Shown one piece after another: positions 55,509-64,000 of a stretch of 64,000 nucleotides of DNA. Where the stretch lies: assembly GCA_002782005.1 (NCBI GenBank), contig PFGT01000101.1:1-64000 (forward strand), read 5' to 3'. Source of the stretch: Hydrogenophilales bacterium CG12_big_fil_rev_8_21_14_0_65_61_21 (GTDB taxonomy: Bacteria > Pseudomonadota > Gammaproteobacteria > Burkholderiales > Thiobacillaceae). A program made the translations under genes and the position numbers. Every line of letters starts with the position of its first letter. Within the stretch, counting starts at the first letter, position 1. Below the pieces are notes generated by a model that ran no database searches, was not told the DNA's origin, and saw nothing but the letters and a program-made list of their open reading frames with translations.

Positions 55509-56615
55509 TCAATTCGGGCAGCCGGCGTCCCGTGCCCGTTGTTGTCGTTCGGTCAAGCGGCTCGATTCGTTTTCGGCGCCCCAGTCCGTGGGTAGCCAGC
55601 CAGCAAGCTGTTCCAGGGTGATGTCAGCCAGGGCCGCGACCCATGCCGGCCGGGTGTTGAGCGCCGGGATGTAGCTGAATTCGCCGCCGCCGGCGGCGAG
55701 AAAGGTGGCCTTGCCTTCCATTGCGATCTCTTCCAGCGTTTCCAGACAATCGGCGGCAAAACCGGGGCAGAGGGTATCGACCCGTCGGGTTCCCTGTTTG
55801 CCCAACTCAGCCAAGACCGAGGCGGTATAGGGTTGCAACCATTCGGCGCGACCAAAGCGGGACTGGAAGGCGATCCGGTATTGGCTGGCGTTTAATCCCA
55901 GCGCCTCGGCCAGCAGACGGCCAGTCTTGAGACATTCGCAGTGGTATGGGTCGCCCTGGTCGAGGCTCCGGCGCGGGGTGCCGTGGAAGCTCATCAGCAG
56001 CACATCCGGCCGGCCGTGCTCGGCCCAATGGTCGGTCACGCTTTGGCGCAGGGCGGCGATGTAACTAGGATGATCGTGGTAATGCCGGACGGTGCGGATA
56101 TCGGGCATGTTCCGGGTTTGCAGCAGGTTTCGGTACACCGCGTCCAGGGCCGTGGCGCTGCTGCTGGCGGCGTATTGGGGATAGAGCGGCACGATCAGCA
56201 ACCGGTCGCAGCCCTGGGCCTTCATATTCGCCAGGACCGAGGCCACCGAAGGCTGGCCGTAGCGCATGGCGTAGTCGACCACCAGTGGGTAGCTGTTGCG
56301 GTTGGCCAATTCGGTTTGCAGCAACCGGGTCATCTGCTCGGTATGGACCTTGAGCGGCGAGCCGCCAGGCTGCCAGATGGTGGCGTATTTTTCGGCCGAT
56401 TTGGCTGGCCGGATGTTGAGGATGATGCCGTTGAGGATTAGCCACCAGAGCGCACGGGGAATTTCAACCACTCGCCGGTCGGATAGGAATTCCTTGAGAT
56501 AGGGTCGCAAGGCGGCAGCCGTGGGCGCCGCCGGGGTGCCTAGGTTGATGAGCAGGATGCCGGTGCGGCTGGCTTGATCGTGGCGGAAGGATGGTTCGGG
56601 AAGATAATTTGGCAT
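55509..56615 (-). CDS. hemH: Ferrochelatase HemH
   Basis: 368 aa. Inserts iron into protoporphyrin IX, the last step of haem b synthesis. Seen: [22 protein letters not shown] with the conserved catalytic His, and [16 protein letters not shown] with the conserved Glu. Length is usual for the bacterial enzyme. Its ATG overlaps the hrcA stop (TGATG), as is common in Betaproteobacteria, and fccA (a haem protein) lies downstream. Confidence 0.95.
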   Translation of the reverse strand: MPNYLPEPSFRHDQASRTGILLINLGTPAAPTAAALRPYLKEFLSDRRVVEIPRALWWLILNGIILNIRPAKSAEKYATIWQPGGSPLKVHTEQMTRLLQTELANRNSYPLVVDYAMRYGQPSVASVLANMKAQGCDRLLIVPLYPQYAASSSATALDAVYRNLLQTRNMPDIRTVRHYHDHPSYIAALRQSVTDHWAEHGRPDVLLMSFHGTPRRSLDQGDPYHCECLKTGRLLAEALGLNASQYRIAFQSRFGRAEWLQPYTASVLAELGKQGTRRVDTLCPGFAADCLETLEEIAMEGKATFLAAGGGEFSYIPALNTRPAWVAALADITLEQLAGWLPTDWGAENESSRLTERQQRARDAGCPN

Positions 56616-57634
56616 CAGTGATATGACAGTGCATTGGACAAAAGTCGGGCGGTGATGTCGACGATCGGAATAACCCGCTCGTAGGCCATGCGGGTCGGGC
56701 CGATCACCCCCAGGGTGCCGACCACTTGGCCGTCCACCTCATAAGGCGCGGCAATGACGCTGCATTCGTCCAGTGGTGAGACGCCCGATTCGGCGCCGAT
56801 AAATAACTGTACACCACTGGCCTGATAGCTGTGATCGAGCAACTGCATCAGGTCGGTGCGGCGCTCGAACAGATTGAACAACTCGCGCAGACGGCCCATG
56901 TTGGCGGCCAGGTCTGGCGTGCGCAGCAGGTTGGCCTCGCCGCTGAGGACGCATTCGGTGTCGTTCTGATTGAGCGCCTCACTGCCAGCCTGAACGGCCG
57001 CCTGCATCAAACTACTGATGTCCGATTGCAACTCCATCAATTCCTTCACCAACAGTGGACGGACCGCATCGAACGACAGGCCGCCATAATGCCGGTTGAA
57101 GAAGTTGGCGGTCTGGGTGAGCTGGCTTTCGCTGTAGGGCCGGTCGGTAATCAGTACCCGGTTCTGGACCTCGCCTTCCGGGGTGACGATGATGAGTAGG
57201 ATGCGTTTCTCGGACAGACTCAGAAATTCGATCTGGCGAAAGGTCTGGGTATGCCGTCGGGGCGCGATGACCACGCCGGCGAACTGGGTCAGTTCGGATA
57301 ACAGGTGCGAGGCCGAGGCCATCAGACGCTGGGGGTTATCCGGTGCCAGTTTGGCCTCGATCTGGCTGAATGAGGGATGGTCCAGCGGTTTTACCGTCAG
57401 CAGGGTATCGACGAACAGCCGATAGCCTTTGGCGGTGGGGATGCGGCCGGCCGAAGTATGCGGGCTGGCGATGAAGCCGCCTTCTTCCAGATCGGCCATG
57501 ATGTTGCGGATGGAGGCGGGCGACAGGTTTAGCCCGGCATGTTTGGCCAGGGTGCGGGAGCCGACTGGCTGGCCGTCCTCAATGTAGCGCTCAACCAGAG
57601 CCTTAAGCAGTACGTGGGCGCGTTCGTTTAACAT
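56615..57634 (-). CDS. hrcA: Heat-shock repressor HrcA
   Basis: 339 aa. Repressor of groE/dnaK operons through CIRCE operators. Seen: N-terminal winged helix ([35 protein letters not shown]), [17 protein letters not shown], and C-terminal [19 protein letters not shown]. The track start at 57658 is upstream of [13 protein letters not shown] 57634 is used, leaving 56 nt to the divergent nadK. I see no CIRCE element in that region, so direct autoregulation is not indicated. Confidence 0.95.
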   Translation of the reverse strand: MLNERAHVLLKALVERYIEDGQPVGSRTLAKHAGLNLSPASIRNIMADLEEGGFIASPHTSAGRIPTAKGYRLFVDTLLTVKPLDHPSFSQIEAKLAPDNPQRLMASASHLLSELTQFAGVVIAPRRHTQTFRQIEFLSLSEKRILLIIVTPEGEVQNRVLITDRPYSESQLTQTANFFNRHYGGLSFDAVRPLLVKELMELQSDISSLMQAAVQAGSEALNQNDTECVLSGEANLLRTPDLAANMGRLRELFNLFERRTDLMQLLDHSYQASGVQLFIGAESGVSPLDECSVIAAPYEVDGQVVGTLGVIGPTRMAYERVIPIVDITARLLSNALSYH

Positions 57635-57677
57635 GGAGGGTGTATCGCTTGCTCGCATTTTTTAAAAGGGTGGTCGC

Positions 57678-57683
57678 TATAAT
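57678..57683 (+). promoter_or_regulatory. -10 element for nadK, placing +1 at the start codon
   Basis: A perfect TATAAT with exactly 7 nt to the A of the nadK ATG (57691). No Shine-Dalgarno lies between. The predicted transcript would start at or next to the ATG. The -35 position (GCATTT) is poor. Confidence 0.5.
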
Positions 57684-57690
57684 TCCGGCT

Positions 57691-58563
57691 ATGGAACAAA
57701 ATTTCAAGAAAATCGCATTGGTCGGCAAGCACAACAGTACCAGCATAAGCGGTTATATGTTGCGCCTGGCCACATTCCTTCAGGACAAAGGCTATGAGGT
57801 CATACTGTCGACGCCGACGGCGGATTTTTGCCATCTGACCGATCTACCCTGCGCGCCGCTGGCGGAAATCGCCGACCGCATCGACCTGGCCATCGTTATG
57901 GGCGGCGACGGCACCATGCTGAACATTGCCCGCAGTCTGGTCGATCACCGGGTGCCGCTGATTGGCGTCAATCAAGGGCGGCTCGGCTTCCTGGCCGATG
58001 TCTCGGTCGACACCATGTTCACGACCCTCGACGAGATGCTGGCCGGCCAGTATGTCGAGGAAAACCGCATCATGCTGGACTGCTCGCTGGAGCGTGACGG
58101 CGACCTTCAGTTCCATATGTACGCCTTCAACGACATCGTGGTCAGCAAGGGCAGCCTGGGACGCCTGATCGAGTTCGAAGTCTACATCGACAACAAGTTC
58201 GTCTACAGCCAGCGGGCCGACGGTCTGGTGCTGGCCTCGCCCACCGGATCGACGGCCTACGCATTGTCCGCCGGCGGCCCCATTCTGCACCCGACCCTGG
58301 ATGCCTTCGTGCTGGCGCCCATTTGCCCGCACACCCTGTCGGCCCGGCCGATCGCCGTGAACGGTCACTCCGAGATCGAGGTCAACCTGATCCATGCCGA
58401 CGATGCCCGAGTCCACTTCGACGGCCAGGACCACCGCGACATGGTGGTGGGCGACCGAGTGGTCGTCCAGCGCGCCCGCCATAACGTCCGCCTGCTGCAA
58501 CCGATGGACCACAACTATTACGATACCCTGCGCCAGAAGCTGCACTGGGGCGAAAAGCTTTAG
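57691..58563 (+). CDS. nadK: NAD kinase
   Basis: 290 aa. Phosphorylates NAD to NADP. Seen: KIALVGKHN at the start, ATP-binding VMGGDGTML, and the conserved RADGLVLASPTGSTAYALSAGGP block. The track ORF from 57640 adds residues not seen in the family; ATG 57691 (MEQNFKKIA) is chosen. Its stop TAG is immediately followed by the recN ATG. Divergent hrcA / nadK-recN is a typical betaproteobacterial arrangement. Confidence 0.95.
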   Translation: MEQNFKKIALVGKHNSTSISGYMLRLATFLQDKGYEVILSTPTADFCHLTDLPCAPLAEIADRIDLAIVMGGDGTMLNIARSLVDHRVPLIGVNQGRLGFLADVSVDTMFTTLDEMLAGQYVEENRIMLDCSLERDGDLQFHMYAFNDIVVSKGSLGRLIEFEVYIDNKFVYSQRADGLVLASPTGSTAYALSAGGPILHPTLDAFVLAPICPHTLSARPIAVNGHSEIEVNLIHADDARVHFDGQDHRDMVVGDRVVVQRARHNVRLLQPMDHNYYDTLRQKLHWGEKL

Positions 58564-60234
58564 ATGCTTTTAAGTCTGTCCATCCGCGATTTCGTGCTGG
58601 TCGATCGCCTAGAGCTGGAATTCGGCGCAGGGTTTTCCGTGCTCACCGGCGAGACCGGGGCCGGCAAATCCATCCTGCTCGATGCCCTGCAATTCGCCCT
58701 GGGCGAGCGGGCCGAATCGGGCGTGGTGCGTGATGGCGCACCGCGCGCCGAAATCGCCGCCAGCTTTACGCCGCCGCCCGAACTTGTCGCCTGGCTGGTT
58801 GAAAACGGTCTGGATGGCGAGGAAAACGAACTGCTGCTGCGTCGGGTGATCGATGCCGGCGGCCGTTCTCGCGCCTTCATCAACGGCCGGCCGGCGACCC
58901 AGTCTCAACTCAAGGAGGCCGGCGAATTCCTCATCGACATCCATGGCCAGCATGCCCACTACTCCCTGCTCCGGCCCGGCGTGCAGCGTCAGATGTTGGA
59001 CGCTTACAGCGGCGGCGAGGCCAGCGCCGCGCAGGTGGCCGATGCCTATCGCGCCTGGCGAAAACTGGAACAGGCCTGTGCCGAAGGCCAACGGCACGCC
59101 GCCGAAGCAGCCGCCGAACGCGAAAGCCGGCAATGGCAGGCGGACGAACTCGTTACCCTGGATTTCCGTGCCGAGGAGTGGTTCACGCTCCAGGACGACC
59201 ACCGTCGGCTTGCCCATGCCGCCGAACTGATCCAGGGCGCCCAGCAGATCGTTTCGACGCTCGAAGCGGAAGGGCAGGGCGCTGTTGGCCAGTTGCAATC
59301 GGTCCGCAACCGGCTTGCCGAAATGGTCGGCATCGACCCCGCACTGAAAGGGGCGCTGGACATGTTGGACAGCAGCCTGATCCAGGCCGAGGAAGCCGCT
59401 CACGAACTAGGCCGCTATGCCGAACGGGTCGAACTCGACCCGGAGCTGCTCGCGCGGGCCGAGGCCCGCCTGGTTCAGGTTAACGATGTCGCCCGCAAAT
59501 TCCACGTCCGGCCCGAGGCGCTGCCCGACCTGCTGGCCGAGGCCCGCGTCCGATTGGCCGAGCTGGATCGCCTGGCCGATACCGAAGGCCTGCGCCGGGA
59601 CGCGGACAAGGCGCGTGGCGAATATGAAAAATGCGCCGCTGAACTGAGCGCCAAACGGCAAAAAGGCGCGGCCAGCCTGAGCCTATCGGTTAGCCAGGCC
59701 ATGCAGCAACTCTCCATGCCGGGCGGCCGTTTTGCTGTTGTACTCAATGCCTGCGCGCCGGAGGCAGGTGGCTTGGAAACGGTCGAATTCCAGGTTGCAC
59801 CCCACGCCGGCCAAGGCATGAAGCCGCTGGCCAAGACCGCGTCGGGCGGCGAGCTGTCGCGCATTGGCCTGGCTCTGCAAACCATCCTGTCGCAAGTCTC
59901 CGGCGCCCCGACCCTGATCTTTGACGAGGTCGATGCCGGCATCGGCGGCGGCGTGGCAGAGATCGTCGGCCGCCTATTGGCCGAGCTAGGCCAAACCCGG
60001 CAGATACTGTGCGTCACCCACCTGCCCCAGGTGGCGGCGGGGGCCGTCAGCCACTTCCAGGTCAGCAAGGAAACCGTGGCCGGCCATGCCCTCAGTCGGG
60101 TGCGGCTATTGGATCGCTCGCAAAGAATAGAAGAAATCGCCCGTATGCTGGGCGGCGTGACGATCACCGACATGACCCGGAAACATGCCGAAGAGATGCT
60201 TGGAGCCGCTTGGACTTCAGTCTGCACGCCCTAA
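58564..60234 (+). CDS. recN: DNA repair protein RecN
   Basis: 556 aa. SMC-like ATPase acting in double-strand-break repair. Seen: N-terminal Walker A GETGAGKSILLDA, IHGQHAH, a central coiled-coil region (about 150-350), and C-terminal ABC signature SGGELSRIGLAL with Walker B LIFDEVDAGIGG. Length is normal. It starts on the base after the nadK stop, so translation is coupled. I see no LexA box upstream. Confidence 0.95.
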   Translation: MLLSLSIRDFVLVDRLELEFGAGFSVLTGETGAGKSILLDALQFALGERAESGVVRDGAPRAEIAASFTPPPELVAWLVENGLDGEENELLLRRVIDAGGRSRAFINGRPATQSQLKEAGEFLIDIHGQHAHYSLLRPGVQRQMLDAYSGGEASAAQVADAYRAWRKLEQACAEGQRHAAEAAAERESRQWQADELVTLDFRAEEWFTLQDDHRRLAHAAELIQGAQQIVSTLEAEGQGAVGQLQSVRNRLAEMVGIDPALKGALDMLDSSLIQAEEAAHELGRYAERVELDPELLARAEARLVQVNDVARKFHVRPEALPDLLAEARVRLAELDRLADTEGLRRDADKARGEYEKCAAELSAKRQKGAASLSLSVSQAMQQLSMPGGRFAVVLNACAPEAGGLETVEFQVAPHAGQGMKPLAKTASGGELSRIGLALQTILSQVSGAPTLIFDEVDAGIGGGVAEIVGRLLAELGQTRQILCVTHLPQVAAGAVSHFQVSKETVAGHALSRVRLLDRSQRIEEIARMLGGVTITDMTRKHAEEMLGAAWTSVCTP

Positions 60235-60300
60235 AGTTCGCTGGCTGACGGCCGTTAATGCCTTATCGCGTTCTCTCATAATCGATAAGCCGCCGCAGCG

Positions 60301-63048
60301 ATGTTGAATCTACTACCTCTCGTAGTCAGTCCGCCGGACAGCAACCTGCTCTATATGGGGCATTACGATCCCATCCTGGTCGGCCTGTCGATCATTGTCG
60401 CGATCCTGGCCTCCTACGCGGCGCTGCTGGTGGCGCAGCACGTCTCAACCGCCAGGGCGGCCAAGACCCGACGCCGCTGGCTGATGCTTGGCGGGTTATG
60501 TATGGGCATCGGCATCTGGACCATGCACTTCGTCGGTATGCTCGCCTTCAGTTTGCCCTGCGGCAGCCGTTACGACCCAGTCGTGACCGTGTTGTCGATG
60601 ATTCCTGGCATCCTCGCCAGCATCCTGGCCCTGAATATCGCCAGCCGCCCCAGTCTTACCCGCGGCCAACTGGCTGCCGGTGGTCTGCTGTTTGGCGCCG
60701 GCATCGGCGCCATGCATTACTCCGGGATGGCGGCGATGCATATCGATGGTCTGATCCGCTACGACCTGAAGTTGTTTCTGGTGTCCATTCTGGTTGCCGT
60801 TGTTCTGGCCACACTGGCCATCTGGTTGAGATACCGTCTACAGGTTCGGCAGGCGCAATCCGGCGTCTGGACGTTGATCGTTAGCGCCGCAGCGATGGGG
60901 CTGGCCGTTTCTGGGATGCATTACACGGGGATGGCGGCCGCCTACTTCATCAGCGACGGCGATGGAAGCATCGTCGATTCCCAGATTACGCCGACCTTCC
61001 TGGCCTCGATGGTGCTGGCCGCAACCGGCGCGCTGATCGTCCTGACCATGGCCGCCAGTTACGTCGCGCGACCCAACCTGTTTTCCATCGGTCGATACTA
61101 CAAAATGGCCAGTTTGCTGACGATCGGCTGGCTTACCGTCGCCTGGCTAAGCGCCGATTATTACGCCGATCGTGTTGCCGGCGACCAGTACCGGCAGGCG
61201 CAACTCGCCAAGCAGCAGATGGATAGGGGCGCCGGCAACATTGACATCATCCAGGTGCGCAGTAATGCCGAAAGGGTCTGGGTCTTCCTGTTGCTTGCTG
61301 TCGCCGGCGGCATGTTGATCGTCGCGACCTCGGCAATCATATTTTATTTGCGCGCATCGAAGCGGGCCGCAGCCGACCTGCGGGTCGCCGCCGCCGCCTT
61401 CGAGGTCCAGGAAGGCATGATGGTCACCGACCCCAGGGGGGTAATCCTGCGGGTCAACAAGGCCTTCACCGAGATCACCGGCTATCTGGCCGAAGAGGCC
61501 GTGGGCGAGACGCCGCGCCTGCTTCGCTCCGACCGCCATGATGGCGATTTTTATGCCGCGATATGGGCGGCGGTCGGCCGGACCGGCGCCTGGCAGGGTG
61601 AAATCTGGAACCGGCGCAAGGACGGCGAGACGTATCCCGGATGGCTCACCATCACGGCGGTGAATGGGGCCGACGGCGAGGTCATCAACTACGTCGGCAC
61701 GTTGGTTGATATCAGCCAGCGCAAGGCGGCGGAAGATGCAATCGAAAAACTGGCGTTCTTTGACACGCTGACCGGCCTGCCCAATCGGCGGCTGCTGACC
61801 GATCGGCTGAATCAGGCCATGATGGTTGGCGCTCGTAGCGGTCGTGGCGGCGCGCTGTTGTTCATCGATCTTGACAACTTCAAGGCCATCAACGACACAC
61901 TTGGTCACCACAAGGGCGACCAGTTGCTGAAGCAAGTCGCCGAACGGCTGGTCGGCTCGGTGCGCGAAGGCGATAGCGTGGCTCGTTTCGGCGGCGACGA
62001 GTTCGTGGTCTTGCTGGAAAACTTGAGCGATAAACTGGAGACGGCGGCTGCTCAGACCAGGATGGTCGCCGACAAGATATTAACGACGCTGAATCGGAAC
62101 TATCAGCTTGAAAACTGCCGGTACTACAGCAGTAGCAGCATCGGCGCCGCGATGTTCTCAGGCAATGACATTGCCCTGGAGGAATTGCTGAAGCAGGCCG
62201 ATCTGGCCATGTATCAAGCCAAGGCGGCGGGTCGCAATGTGATGCGTTTCTTCGACTCGGCCATGCAGACCGCAGTCAATACCCGCGCCGCCCTGGAGGC
62301 GGACCTGCGTCAGGGCCTGCAACGCAATGAGTTCTGCCTTTACTACCAGCCGCAGGTCGATTGCACCGGCCATTTGACCGGCGTCGAGGCACTGGTGCGC
62401 TGGCGCCATCCCGAGCGCGGCCTGGTATTGCCTGACACCTTCATTCCGCTGGCCGAGGACACCAGACTCATCCTGCCTTTGGGCCATTGGGTGCTGGAAA
62501 CGGCCTGCGCCCAACTGGCGGTCTGGGCGACCCGACCGGAGTCGGCGCGGCTCACCATGGCGGTCAACGTCAGCGCCCGTCAATTCCGTCACCCCGATTT
62601 CGTCGAGCAGGTACAGGCCATCGTCGAGCGGACGGCGATCGATCCGAGCCGGCTCAAGCTGGAAATCACCGAGAGCCTGTTGCTGGATGATATCGAGGAC
62701 GTCATCGCCAAGATGGCTGCCCTGAAGGATAGTGGCATCGGTTTTTCGCTGGACGATTTCGGCACCGGTTACTCGTCGCTCGCCTACCTCAAGCGCCTGC
62801 CGCTGGATCAGTTGAAGATCGACCGCTCTTTCGTGCGCGATGTGCTCACCGACCCGAACGACGCCGCCATTGCTCGCGCCATCATGACCCTGGCCCGGAG
62901 TTTGGACCTATCGGTCATCGCCGAGGGCGTGGAAACCGAGGCGCAGCGGGATTTGCTGTATGAAAGCGGTTGCGCCACCTATCAGGGTTATCTGTTCGGC
63001 AAGCCGGCGCCCATCGAGGCGATCGAGCCATTCCTGGTCTACGGCTGA
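60301..63048 (+). CDS. MHYT-PAS-GGDEF-EAL cyclic-di-GMP signalling protein
   Basis: 915 aa. Seven membrane helices with three MHYT motifs (TMHFVGM, AMHYSGMAAM, GMHYTGMAAA), proposed to bind copper and sense O2, CO or NO (family proposal), a further membrane helix (about 325-350), PAS (about 360-480), GGDEF (about 485-650; GGDEF near 564 with upstream RxxD site REGD) and EAL (about 670-910; VEALVRW, DDFGTGYSS, EGVET). Both enzymatic sites look intact. It follows recN by 66 nt containing a weak -10 (CATAAT at 60277), and ends 10 nt from the convergent CHAD gene. Confidence 0.92.
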   Translation: MLNLLPLVVSPPDSNLLYMGHYDPILVGLSIIVAILASYAALLVAQHVSTARAAKTRRRWLMLGGLCMGIGIWTMHFVGMLAFSLPCGSRYDPVVTVLSMIPGILASILALNIASRPSLTRGQLAAGGLLFGAGIGAMHYSGMAAMHIDGLIRYDLKLFLVSILVAVVLATLAIWLRYRLQVRQAQSGVWTLIVSAAAMGLAVSGMHYTGMAAAYFISDGDGSIVDSQITPTFLASMVLAATGALIVLTMAASYVARPNLFSIGRYYKMASLLTIGWLTVAWLSADYYADRVAGDQYRQAQLAKQQMDRGAGNIDIIQVRSNAERVWVFLLLAVAGGMLIVATSAIIFYLRASKRAAADLRVAAAAFEVQEGMMVTDPRGVILRVNKAFTEITGYLAEEAVGETPRLLRSDRHDGDFYAAIWAAVGRTGAWQGEIWNRRKDGETYPGWLTITAVNGADGEVINYVGTLVDISQRKAAEDAIEKLAFFDTLTGLPNRRLLTDRLNQAMMVGARSGRGGALLFIDLDNFKAINDTLGHHKGDQLLKQVAERLVGSVREGDSVARFGGDEFVVLLENLSDKLETAAAQTRMVADKILTTLNRNYQLENCRYYSSSSIGAAMFSGNDIALEELLKQADLAMYQAKAAGRNVMRFFDSAMQTAVNTRAALEADLRQGLQRNEFCLYYQPQVDCTGHLTGVEALVRWRHPERGLVLPDTFIPLAEDTRLILPLGHWVLETACAQLAVWATRPESARLTMAVNVSARQFRHPDFVEQVQAIVERTAIDPSRLKLEITESLLLDDIEDVIAKMAALKDSGIGFSLDDFGTGYSSLAYLKRLPLDQLKIDRSFVRDVLTDPNDAAIARAIMTLARSLDLSVIAEGVETEAQRDLLYESGCATYQGYLFGKPAPIEAIEPFLVYG

Positions 63049-63058
63049 TACTGTTGGC

Positions 63059-64000
63059 TTACTTCTTCTTGGTACGGCGCCAGAACGGCCGCGCTGCGAG
63101 TGCCGCCGACGTCAGTTTGGCCAAGCGCCGGGCCTGGCCAATTGTTACGCCGATCATGAAGCCCTCGGCCAGGCTGGCGGCCTGGGCCAGTGTCTTGTCC
63201 TGGGCTGTGAGTTCGACCAGCAGGCCCTGAGCCACGGCCGCGTCATTGGCGGCGCCCAGGCTATCCTGAAGCCTCGCCATGCGCGCCAAGTAGTCGTTTG
63301 CCTGGTCGCCATAGCGCGGCGCGTAGGCCTCGCCGGCATAGCGCAGGCGTTTGGTGGCGATGCGCAGGCGGTGCCGTCCGGCGGCATTCAAGCGGTCATA
63401 TTGTCGGGCCAGTTTGCGGAATTGGCGCAGCCGGCGGTCGAGCGACTCACCTGCCCAGTTGGCCAGCTTCACGCCCCCGGATCGTTCCGGCATCAGGTCT
63501 TTGGTCATGGTCAACAGCAGGCGGGTCGTGCGCGGCTCGGTCGCCGCCGCCCGGGCACGCTCACGGGCCGCCGTTCGGCGCGCATCGGCGACGGCGATCA
63601 GTGCGTCCAGCCGGTTGCCATCGGGCAGCGCCGCGCGGCAGTCGGCCAGCGTCTCGGTGACCATGACGTCCCAGTCGCGGGCCGGCGCCAGTTCGGCCAT
63701 AAGCCAGCGCAGCTCGCTCAGCCAGTCAGGCCGTGCCAGGCCGATGCGCCGCCCCAGTCGCAACACGGTCTCTATACGCTGGACCGCGATCCGCATCTGG
63801 TGGCCATATTCGGGCTCATGTCCGGATAATAAGCCAGGCAGATTGCGGCTCAACTGGGTCAGACCGGCGAGCAACAAACGGCGCCAGGCCTCGGCGGCCG
63901 ACGGCTGGTCGGCCATGGTCACCGGACCGGTTTTGGCGGGCATCTGCTGCCAGACCCCGGCCAGTTCATAACCGCGCAGCGCCTTGCTGCGATATTCGGG
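63059..64000 (-). CDS. CHAD-domain part of a CYTH-CHAD protein (5' end outside window)
   Basis: CHAD domains are helical bundles with conserved histidines that bind polyphosphate. Seen: YGHQMRIAVQRIETVLRL, GRHRLRIATKRLRYAGE and LQDSLGAANDAAVAQ. The track ORF starts at 63943, but the frame stays open to base 64000 and those codons read SKALRGYEL, the linker that joins an N-terminal CYTH (triphosphate tunnel metalloenzyme) domain to CHAD. The gene is therefore partial and its CYTH domain is expected beyond the window. The basic tail WRRTKKK fits polyphosphate association. Confidence 0.87.
   Translation of the reverse strand, partial: PEYRSKALRGYELAGVWQQMPAKTGPVTMADQPSAAEAWRRLLLAGLTQLSRNLPGLLSGHEPEYGHQMRIAVQRIETVLRLGRRIGLARPDWLSELRWLMAELAPARDWDVMVTETLADCRAALPDGNRLDALIAVADARRTAARERARAAATEPRTTRLLLTMTKDLMPERSGGVKLANWAGESLDRRLRQFRKLARQYDRLNAAGRHRLRIATKRLRYAGEAYAPRYGDQANDYLARMARLQDSLGAANDAAVAQGLLVELTAQDKTLAQAASLAEGFMIGVTIGQARRLAKLTSAALAARPFWRRTKKK

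Noticed and set aside
57635-57690. CIRCE operator between hrcA and nadK
   Set aside because: No TTAGCACTC-N9-GAGTGCTAA-like inverted repeat is present.
1-64000. CRISPR arrays, complete insertion sequences, phage genes, rRNA
   Set aside because: No regularly spaced repeats, transposase, integrase, structural phage gene or rRNA sequence was seen on either strand.

Overview
The window looks like the chromosome of a GC-rich, sulfur-oxidising betaproteobacterium, most like Thiobacillaceae/Hydrogenophilales. This is an inference from gene content and order (hemH-hrcA / nadK-recN, birA-coaX, rluD-pgeF beside bamD, soeABC, fccAB, rhd-tusA-dsrE2), not from a database match. No transposase gene, prophage, CRISPR array or rRNA operon is visible. 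Both window ends cut through genes.

Layout. 1-3.0 kb: the 3' part of a GAF-PAS-GGDEF-EAL protein. 3.1-7.8 kb: relA and bamD (minus), then rluD-pgeF (plus). 8.2-16.9 kb: one giant cyclic beta-1,2-glucan synthase gene. 16.9-17.5 kb: a gene-poor stretch with a histidine-kinase remnant. 17.5-20.3 kb: rimO-nudJ-mnmA, overlapping and probably co-transcribed. 20.4-26.4 kb: a minus-strand block (RsmI-like methyltransferase, maf, two-subunit pyruvate carboxylase, tRNA-Thr(CGU), thiO). 26.5-28.9 kb: birA-coaX-SPOR-like gene. 28.9-34.4 kb: an unassigned 554-aa protein, alaS and a response regulator with HD-GYP output (minus). 34.5-37.4 kb: sulfur-trafficking genes rhodanese-tusA-dsrE2, then a FadL-type porin. 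37.4-38.3 kb: a MITE-like element that supplies the 3' end of an mnmD-like gene. 38.4-40.1 kb: a GH57 enzyme. 40.2-45.4 kb: soeABC plus a SlyD-like FKBP. 45.5-48.9 kb: a periplasmic SCP2-like protein and a Mla-like lipid-transport locus whose ATPase-like subunit has no Walker A. 49.0-53.7 kb: GAF-HD-GYP, CHASE2-adenylate cyclase and a putative class II cAMP phosphodiesterase. 53.7-55.4 kb: flavocytochrome c sulfide dehydrogenase (fccAB). 55.5-60.2 kb: hemH-hrcA diverging from nadK-recN. 60.3-64 kb: MHYT-PAS-GGDEF-EAL and the CHAD part of a CYTH-CHAD protein.

How the parts fit. Sulfide is oxidised in the periplasm by FccAB. Sulfane sulfur is handled in the cytoplasm by rhodanese, TusA and DsrE2. 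Sulfite is oxidised on the cytoplasmic face by SoeABC, feeding quinone. PycAB replenishes oxaloacetate, and BirA, encoded nearby, would biotinylate PycB. Second-messenger signalling is prominent: two GGDEF-EAL proteins with intact motifs, two HD-GYP proteins, a cAMP synthesis/degradation pair and RelA.

Most worth a second look: the cAMP module, the Mla-like locus with a pseudo-ATPase, the MITE-derived C-terminus of MnmD, the thiO/tRNA-Thr overlap, and the FadL porin next to the sulfurtransferase cluster.
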